Positions 58,600-64,000 of a stretch of 64,000 nt of DNA are shown here, one piece after another. The DNA is taken from the NCBI GenBank assembly GCA_907163345.1, contig CAJQUN010000444.1, positions 124,001 to 188,000 on the forward strand. The letters run 5' to 3'. Source of the stretch: Haberlea rhodopensis (taxonomy: Eukaryota > Streptophyta > Magnoliopsida > Lamiales > Gesneriaceae). The first letter of the stretch is position 1; each line of letters begins with the position of its first letter. The position numbers and the translations under genes are program-made. The notes under the pieces are model-generated. The model was not told the DNA's origin. It was given only the letters and a program-made list of their open reading frames with translations, and searched no databases.

Positions 58600-60210
58600 G
58601 ATACATTAACAAAAAGTATCAAGAAATTCTTTTTTCTGACATAAGAAAATCAATCCCATATTGTGAACTCACTCCAAACAATCTTCTGCTTTATAAAATG
58701 GATTGGACATGTGATTCTTTCAAGGGTGTTCTATTCTAGTTACAGCTACTTCTCATGCAGACCAGTAGAGGAAGGATTGCTTGTTCGTTTCATATTCATA
58801 ATCATCCTACAAGTGTCGGTGTAAAATAGTTGGGTTTGCTAGTTTGTAGGCCGGAAATATTAATCAGAATAAAAAGGGTAGAAGTTTCAGTATGGACTCT
58901 ATCTGTAAATTTAACAAAGAAGGCCAAAAGTGTACACCAGATGGAGATTGGATCAAAACATTGCAACAAAATGCTACACGGTATTTGAAAACATAATGAC
59001 TTCTGACAAAAGAGTTCAATCTTATCAAGTTCAATACAAGCTCAAACATGTGAGGAACTATTTCACAAATCTGCTGAATTCCGACCATAGAAAGTTCAAT
59101 TGGCTAATGTGCAGATAACTATATTGCTCGAATCTAGAAGTAGGTTGTCAGCCAAAAGGAGAACAGTCTATAACCATTATTTTTTGTCCATTCTTGATGA
59201 GTTTTCTGGATTAACCATCATCTTCTCTTTCACATATCATTGGAAACTGCCGTTGTAATATCCCATAAAACCTTTGACTCATTCACACGCACATAAAGCG
59301 TTTTCACTATCTAAACATTGAAAAATAATTTGACGTATATTAATCAAAACTCTTTTAATTGTTTTAAGTAAAAGAAATGGAATTTAGTGACTGTAGAATG
59401 AAGAAAAGGAGAGGTATGATGAAATTCTTCTATCTGATATAAGAAAATCATCCCTGTTGTGAATTCAGTCCAAACACAGTCTACTGCTTTATATATTGGA
59501 TTGGACATGGGATTCTTCTAAGGGAAGGGTGTTCTAGTTACAGCAACTTCGTATACAGGCCGGTAGAGGAAGGATTGCTTGGTCCGTTACATATTCATCA
59601 TTATCCTACAAGTGTTGGTGTAAAAATAGTTGGGATTGCTTGTTTGGTATAAAACAGTATTCATAAACAGTAGAAATTTTGGCATAGACTCTACTTGAAC
59701 TTAACAAAGAAGGCTAAAAGTATACACCAGACGGGGACTGGGCCAAAACGTTTCAACAAAATGCATAGCAACATTACTAAACATAATGGCTTCAGACTAA
59801 AGAGAGTTCAATCTTATCTAGTTTAATACAAGCTTAAATATATATGTGAGGAACTATTTCATAAAATATTGCCGAATCCCGACCACAGAAAGCCCAATAG
59901 ACTAATGCGTAGATAACTATTTTCCTCGAATCTAGAAAGCCCAAAATGAAACATTTCAGTAATAACAAATTAAATAAAATTTTCTTTCCTCATATTCTGA
60001 ATGTTAAATTACCTTTCGAACTTAGAAGTAAGTTGTCAGCCAAAAGGAGAATAGGATAATCCTATATTTTCTGCATCAACCATCATCTTCTTTTTCACGT
60101 ATCCATTGAAATATCCCATAAAACCTTTGATTCATTCACACGCACATAGAGCTTTTTCTCCAGTCTCCAAACATTGAAAAATAATTGACTTATATTAATC
60201 ACTAATTAAG
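58600..60210. repeat. Tandem duplication of ~0.8 kb between the two BBE-like copies
   Basis: The segment about 58610-59340 recurs at about 59410-60205 with the same order of blocks: TTTATA..GGATTGGACATG, GAGGAAGGATTGCTTG, ATCCTACAAGTGT, CAAAATGC, ATCATCTTC and CCCATAAAACCTTTGA. The offset is about 800 bp at the left and 850 at the right. Non-coding; it lies between the 3' end of the intact BBE gene and the 5' end of the pseudogene. Confidence 0.8.
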
Positions 60211-60217
60211 CGATATT

Positions 60218-61915
60218 TTATATATCGCGTATATACAAAATTCCCAGAATTAGTGCAGTCAAGTATTGGACAAGTAATGATAATTTCAATGGAGCAGCAC
60301 TAAAATTACTCCCTTTGTTTTCTTCTTGAGGAGAAACCAGTGTGGGTATGCTTTGTTCATTCCTAAACACATTGTCTGGATCAAAAGCTGTCTTGATTTT
60401 CACCAACCTGTCGAAATTACTCTTGAAATATTTCGTCCCATAAATTTTTCCTTCATTGTAGCTATTTTTACTGTTGTCCGTTGTGCCAATATCCAAGTCC
60501 CTGTAATTGAGGTATGCTTCTCTTGGATTGCTCGAAACGAAAGGCTCCATAAAATCATATAATTGTCTTGCCTGATTGATGAAATTCTTGTCTGCTGCTT
60601 CACCTTCATCCTTCCAGTTTACGGAATACTGAATCTTGAAAATGTTACCAGCTCGATGAGGAAATGGGGTTTCAGATTCCTGGATTTCACTCATTCTCCC
60701 TCCGTAAGAATTGAAAACAAGCCCAACTTTACCAATCTCCACCATCTTTTTGAACAGGGATTCCAGGCCCGGCCTAGAAATAGGTGTCTTCACGTAATCT
60801 GATTTGCGTTTCAAGAAGTTGAGGGAATCTGGGGTTCTTCTTAAGAGGGCACTTGGAGTGGTGGCATTGTCAATATTAGCCCAGTTCAGAACTGAATCAA
60901 TCCATGACATTTCTTTGCAGTCGAGTTTGGTCAGCCCCAACTCCGGGAATCCTGAATCCGTGACAGACAAAAGCCTGTCGGAACCACCGAGGAACATACC
61001 ACTGAACGTTGTTTGAACAGTTCGGGTTTTGTTCTTGGTAATTGGTTGCAAGAGAACCCTGATGAAGAGATCATTGTCAATCTTGTCTGCAATTAGTTGG
61101 TACTGAAGAAGGGCTTCAGTTGAATTCTGGTCCAAACCTTTTACAATGCTGAAAATGGTAACAATTGGTGGCACCGGAACTAGCTTTATTTTGTAAGCCA
61201 GAATGACACCGAAACTCGCGCCGCCGCCACCGCGAATTGCCCAGAAAAGGTCTTCTCCCATGGCTTGACGGTCTAAAACACTTCCATTAGCAGTCACAAT
61301 CTGCGCGTCGATCACATGATCTACTGTAAGCCCGTATTTGCGCAGCATGTTGCCGTAGCCAGCGCCACTGATGTGACCACCGACTCCGACAGTGGGGCAG
61401 ACCCCAGCAGGAAATCCGTGGACTTTGCTCTTCTCCCAGATCCTATAGTACAATTCGCCTAGCAAAGCCCCGGACTGCACCCAAGCAGTTTCATCTTCCA
61501 TGTTGATGTCAATCGAACGTAGATTGAACATATCGAGTATAAGGAACGTGGTCTGGGACACGTACGAGATTCCTTCGTAGTCATGGCCGCCGCTACGAAT
61601 CTTAAGCTGCAGTCCAAGCTTCTTGGCGCAGAGGACGGCGGCGTTGACATGGGAAGGCTCTGTTGGGGTGATGATGAGGATTGGTTTGGGGGTGGTGGAC
61701 ACGTTGAAGCGGCGGTTTCGAATGTGGGATTGGAGAAGAGAGGAGAAAGAAGGATTCGCGGGATTGTAGATTATTGCTGAGATTTTTGAATCTAAGACGT
61801 TATTATCTGCAAAACACTGTATATAAGAGTCGTACACAGAATCCGTTGCTACTGAAGAACAATAAATGTTGAAAGAAAGAAAAATAAGAGGAGGAAGAAG
61901 AAGAGATTTCTTCAT
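60218..61915 (-). CDS. Berberine-bridge-enzyme-like FAD oxidase, intact
   Basis: Single-exon secreted flavoprotein oxidase of the BBE-like family (oligosaccharide, monolignol or alkaloid oxidation). 565 residues from ATG 61915; the in-frame upstream extension to 61990 is rejected because MKKSLLLPPLIFLSFN is a clear signal peptide. Both covalent flavin anchors are present: His111 in RSGGHDYEG and Cys173 in GVCPTVGVGGHISG, 62 residues apart as in the prototype enzyme. The FAD-binding part continues with AIRGGGGASFGVILAYKI; the C-terminal BBE domain includes YLNYRDLDIG. The last ~35 residues, after IPTLV, are an unusual extension ending in a hydrophobic segment (LSLLVQYLTALILGILYI) that resembles a GPI or membrane anchor signal. 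Substrate cannot be assigned. Confidence 0.93.
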   Translation of the reverse strand: MKKSLLLPPLIFLSFNIYCSSVATDSVYDSYIQCFADNNVLDSKISAIIYNPANPSFSSLLQSHIRNRRFNVSTTPKPILIITPTEPSHVNAAVLCAKKLGLQLKIRSGGHDYEGISYVSQTTFLILDMFNLRSIDINMEDETAWVQSGALLGELYYRIWEKSKVHGFPAGVCPTVGVGGHISGAGYGNMLRKYGLTVDHVIDAQIVTANGSVLDRQAMGEDLFWAIRGGGGASFGVILAYKIKLVPVPPIVTIFSIVKGLDQNSTEALLQYQLIADKIDNDLFIRVLLQPITKNKTRTVQTTFSGMFLGGSDRLLSVTDSGFPELGLTKLDCKEMSWIDSVLNWANIDNATTPSALLRRTPDSLNFLKRKSDYVKTPISRPGLESLFKKMVEIGKVGLVFNSYGGRMSEIQESETPFPHRAGNIFKIQYSVNWKDEGEAADKNFINQARQLYDFMEPFVSSNPREAYLNYRDLDIGTTDNSKNSYNEGKIYGTKYFKSNFDRLVKIKTAFDPDNVFRNEQSIPTLVSPQEENKGSNFSAAPLKLSLLVQYLTALILGILYIRDI

Positions 61916-62045
61916 TATCTCAAAGCTTCTGTTGCTATGGATACTGTACAATACACGGATCTCTTCACAAATTTCAATTACCAAATGCACTCCAATGACT
62001 GAGAATAAAACAAATTAATTAGTTTGACAATTATAAGATATGATT

Positions 62046-62606
62046 AGGGATGGCAACAGAGGGAGTTTGGGATGGGTTTGACCAATTCCAAGACCCTCCT
62101 CGCTACATGTAAAACTCGGACCCGCCCCACCCCGGTTCCAGTTTTTTTTTTTTTGAAAAAAAAAAGTTAGCTAAATATCAATTTTGAAACACAAAAATTG
62201 ATTTTTGTTATTGAATTTTATGTTTTTCTATAGTAAATATTTATAATAAGCATTGCAAAACTATCTTTAAGAAGCATTGTAAAACTATCTTTAAGCAACC
62301 AAATATTTATTAATTTGCTCACATTCTTTTCAAAATGTCCAACTTCTTTAGCATGGACACATGAATTTTGATATAAAATTAAATAATGACACTTTATTGT
62401 TCAATCAAAGAAGTAAAATGTATATTCAATATTAATTTTTATAAAAAAAATTAAAAATATATAGTGGGGCGGGTCCGGGGCGGGTTCGGCCAATCCCAGG
62501 ACCCGCCCCGCACCGTTTCCAAACCCAGTTTAAACGGGTCCAGACCCAGCCCGGCGGGGTGGGTTCAGTACGGGCCCGGATCTGGACCCGCCCCATTGCC
62601 ATCCCT
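62046..62606. mobile_element. MITE with AGGGATGGCAA termini
   Basis: A 561-bp element with inverted ends AGGGATGGCAA / TTGCCATCCCT is flanked by the perfect 10-bp repeat AGATATGATT (62036-62045 and 62607-62616). Both subterminal regions carry GGGGCGGGT/ACCCGCCCC words; the centre is AT-rich. No transposase. The 9-10 bp duplication favours a Mutator-like origin, but hAT (8 bp plus chance matches) cannot be excluded. Confidence 0.82.
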
Positions 62607-62616
62607 AGATATGATT

Positions 62617-63349
62617 GACGAAATATAATTTGAATGGTAGGATTAAAGGCGTAATTATTATTACATTAATATATGAAATTAAAATATTATTGTTAGTATT
62701 TGGTATTGAATTTATTATTTTCTTGTTTGTAAAGAAGGGGATAATAGGAATATCCGGATTTTCTTTGTTAGTTGTCAAAATTTGTCTCAAATGAGACGTC
62801 TCATGTTCGAGGTTGGACTATATCCAAACAATCTTTGAAATCTTCATCCTCACATCAAAAAAGAAACGGGATAATAAATAAAATTGATATTAAGAAATAA
62901 TGTGTACATCTAATTATGAAATTTATTATTGGTGTGAGTTTATTAATACCAACACACATAATAAAATAAAAAAAACTGAGTTTTATTAAAAATGATAAAT
63001 AATAATCCCACTACAAAGTGTTGGATGTCTTTAGACAAATAATAAAGACAAATAAATGTGTCGCAAATCTCTTTCAAACACAATATATGGAGCTATTAAT
63101 TGGGCCATGGTAATTTGGTCATAGCTTTCTGAGAAGGGCTCAATCAAAGGCGGCCTAATTGGAATACAACCTTATTTGACCAATTCAACTTAGGAAAAAA
63201 TCAAGGCGATATACTTTCATGAAACATAATTCATCCTAGTCAAGAAAAAAATTCTTCAATTACTTAAGTCCATTTGGAGTTAAAATGACAATAATACCCT
63301 CACTCAAATTTTCAACTTGCACTCATGTTTCAAAACCCAATAGCCACAA
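62617..63349. other. AT-rich intergenic DNA
   Basis: No gene recognised. A tRNA B-box-like TGTTCGAGGTTGG near 62802 is isolated and not called. Confidence 0.3.
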
Positions 63350-63514
63350 AAATCGCATGACCTAGGGTTTCAGACTACCGACGACGAGATGGGAGGTGGC
63401 TGCCAAACGTTCGACCGTGGTGAGGGGAAGATAACCAGTGTATGGCTCGGACCAATTCCATGGATAGATCGAAGAAATCGAACCCAAAAGTTGAAACCCT
63501 AGGTCATGCGATTT
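63350..63514. repeat. Perfect 22-bp inverted repeat with 121-bp loop
   Basis: The 22-bp arm at 63350-63371 (core GCATGACCTAGGGTTTC) is exactly complementary to 63493-63514. The arms could pair as a hairpin stem; the loop is moderately G+C-rich. Confidence 0.9.
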
Positions 63515-63719
63515 CAACCCTTCCATATCAAATTTTGGCGATTCCACGGCGACTCATGGTGGCTATCTGGTACAGAAATTACCGCAATTGAAATGTGAAC
63601 ATTTTCATATATTGGGTTCGTTTAACGGAGGTCCGACGACGACAAACGAAACAATTTTCTGGGTGGTGGTCCAGTGCATGTGTTTCGCACCTTCAGTGTG
63701 TGTTCGCGATTTTGTGAAA

Positions 63720-63965
63720 ATTTGAAATCAGTAAGTGATGGACAAATTTTGAAAATCAGTAAGTGATGCGCGAAAATTAAAATCAGTAACTGATGCATGA
63801 AAATTGAAAATCACTAATTGATGCACGAAAATTAAAATCAATAATTGATGCACGAAACATAGAAAAAGTATGTGATGCACAACCATAATCGCAATGAGTG
63901 ATGCACGAACCATAGAATTAAGTAAGTGATGCACGATTTAATTTTGTGCACAAGTTATTGTATTT
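63720..63965. repeat. Degenerate tandem array, ~28-bp unit
   Basis: About eight imperfect copies of a unit like AATCAGTAAGTGATGCACGA with an A-rich spacer; it runs toward the window edge and may continue beyond it. Confidence 0.8.
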
Positions 63966-64000
63966 CGAGCACTAGTTGGTTTTTTGCAAATTTCGTGCAT

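Noticed and set aside
62795..62880. tRNA B-box-like word suggesting a SINE
   Set aside because: No A box at proper spacing, no clear tail and no target duplication.
63362..63547. 61-codon minus-strand ORF
   Set aside because: It overlaps the perfect inverted repeat and shows no recognisable protein features.

Overview
This is plant nuclear DNA, most likely from a eudicot and plausibly an asterid. Genes carry GT-AG introns inside AT-rich intergenic DNA, and every recognisable gene belongs to a plant family: auxilin-like JAC1, a CrRLK1L receptor kinase, a WPP-domain-associated protein, a type-C response regulator, germin-like, GH1 and berberine-bridge-like proteins. The placement within eudicots is inference from protein resemblance only. 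No genus can be named from the window.

Layout. 0.6-2.9 kb: decayed solanesyl-diphosphate-synthase-like pseudogene (+). 3.6-5.8 kb: JAC1-like J-domain gene (-). 8.3-12.6 kb: nine-exon metallo-beta-lactamase-fold gene (+). 14.9-16.4 kb: single-exon tyrosine/aromatic amino acid decarboxylase (+). 17.1-17.6 kb: solo LTR. 18.3 kb: unidentified GC-rich ORF. 19.2-20.4 kb: coiled-coil protein (-). 22.9-23.4 kb: response regulator (+). 26.5-33.4 kb: Ty3/gypsy remnant with a truncated copia element nested in it. 33.9-35.1 kb: a complete SINE and a foldback MULE. 35.7-40.0 kb: WPP-domain-associated coiled-coil protein (+). 44.5-47.0 kb: HERCULES2-like receptor kinase (+). 47.6-51.0 kb: GH1 beta-glucosidase (-). 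51.6-52.4 kb: germin-like protein (-). 52.6-52.9 kb: TRIM-like element. 53.2-56.4 kb: young copia-type element with gag-protease only. 56.5-58.1 kb: BBE-like pseudogene (-). 60.2-61.9 kb: intact BBE-like oxidase (-). 62-64 kb: MITE, perfect inverted repeat and a degenerate tandem array.

The strongest global observation concerns reading frames. Five otherwise intact genes (JAC1, the decarboxylase, HERK2, the beta-glucosidase and the germin-like gene) are broken by eight single-base changes. All eight are +1 insertions, seven of them lengthening a homopolymer. For the four genes that I modelled from start to stop across their introns or full length, removing the extra base(s) gives a CDS divisible by three and of normal family length. 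This looks more like uncorrected insertion-type sequencing error than like pseudogenisation. In contrast, the solanesyl synthase and the first BBE copy carry deletions, stops and duplications typical of true pseudogenes.

The genes do not form one obvious pathway. The decarboxylase, beta-glucosidase, germin-like and BBE-like genes are all families used in specialised (phenolic/alkaloid) metabolism and cell-wall chemistry, but they are 35 kb apart and mixed with signalling and housekeeping genes, so a biosynthetic cluster is only a weak hypothesis. I found no convincing previously undescribed system. The most unusual structures are three LTR retroelements that all lack polymerase and an LTR packed with GCCTCAGGCGAT-type palindromes.
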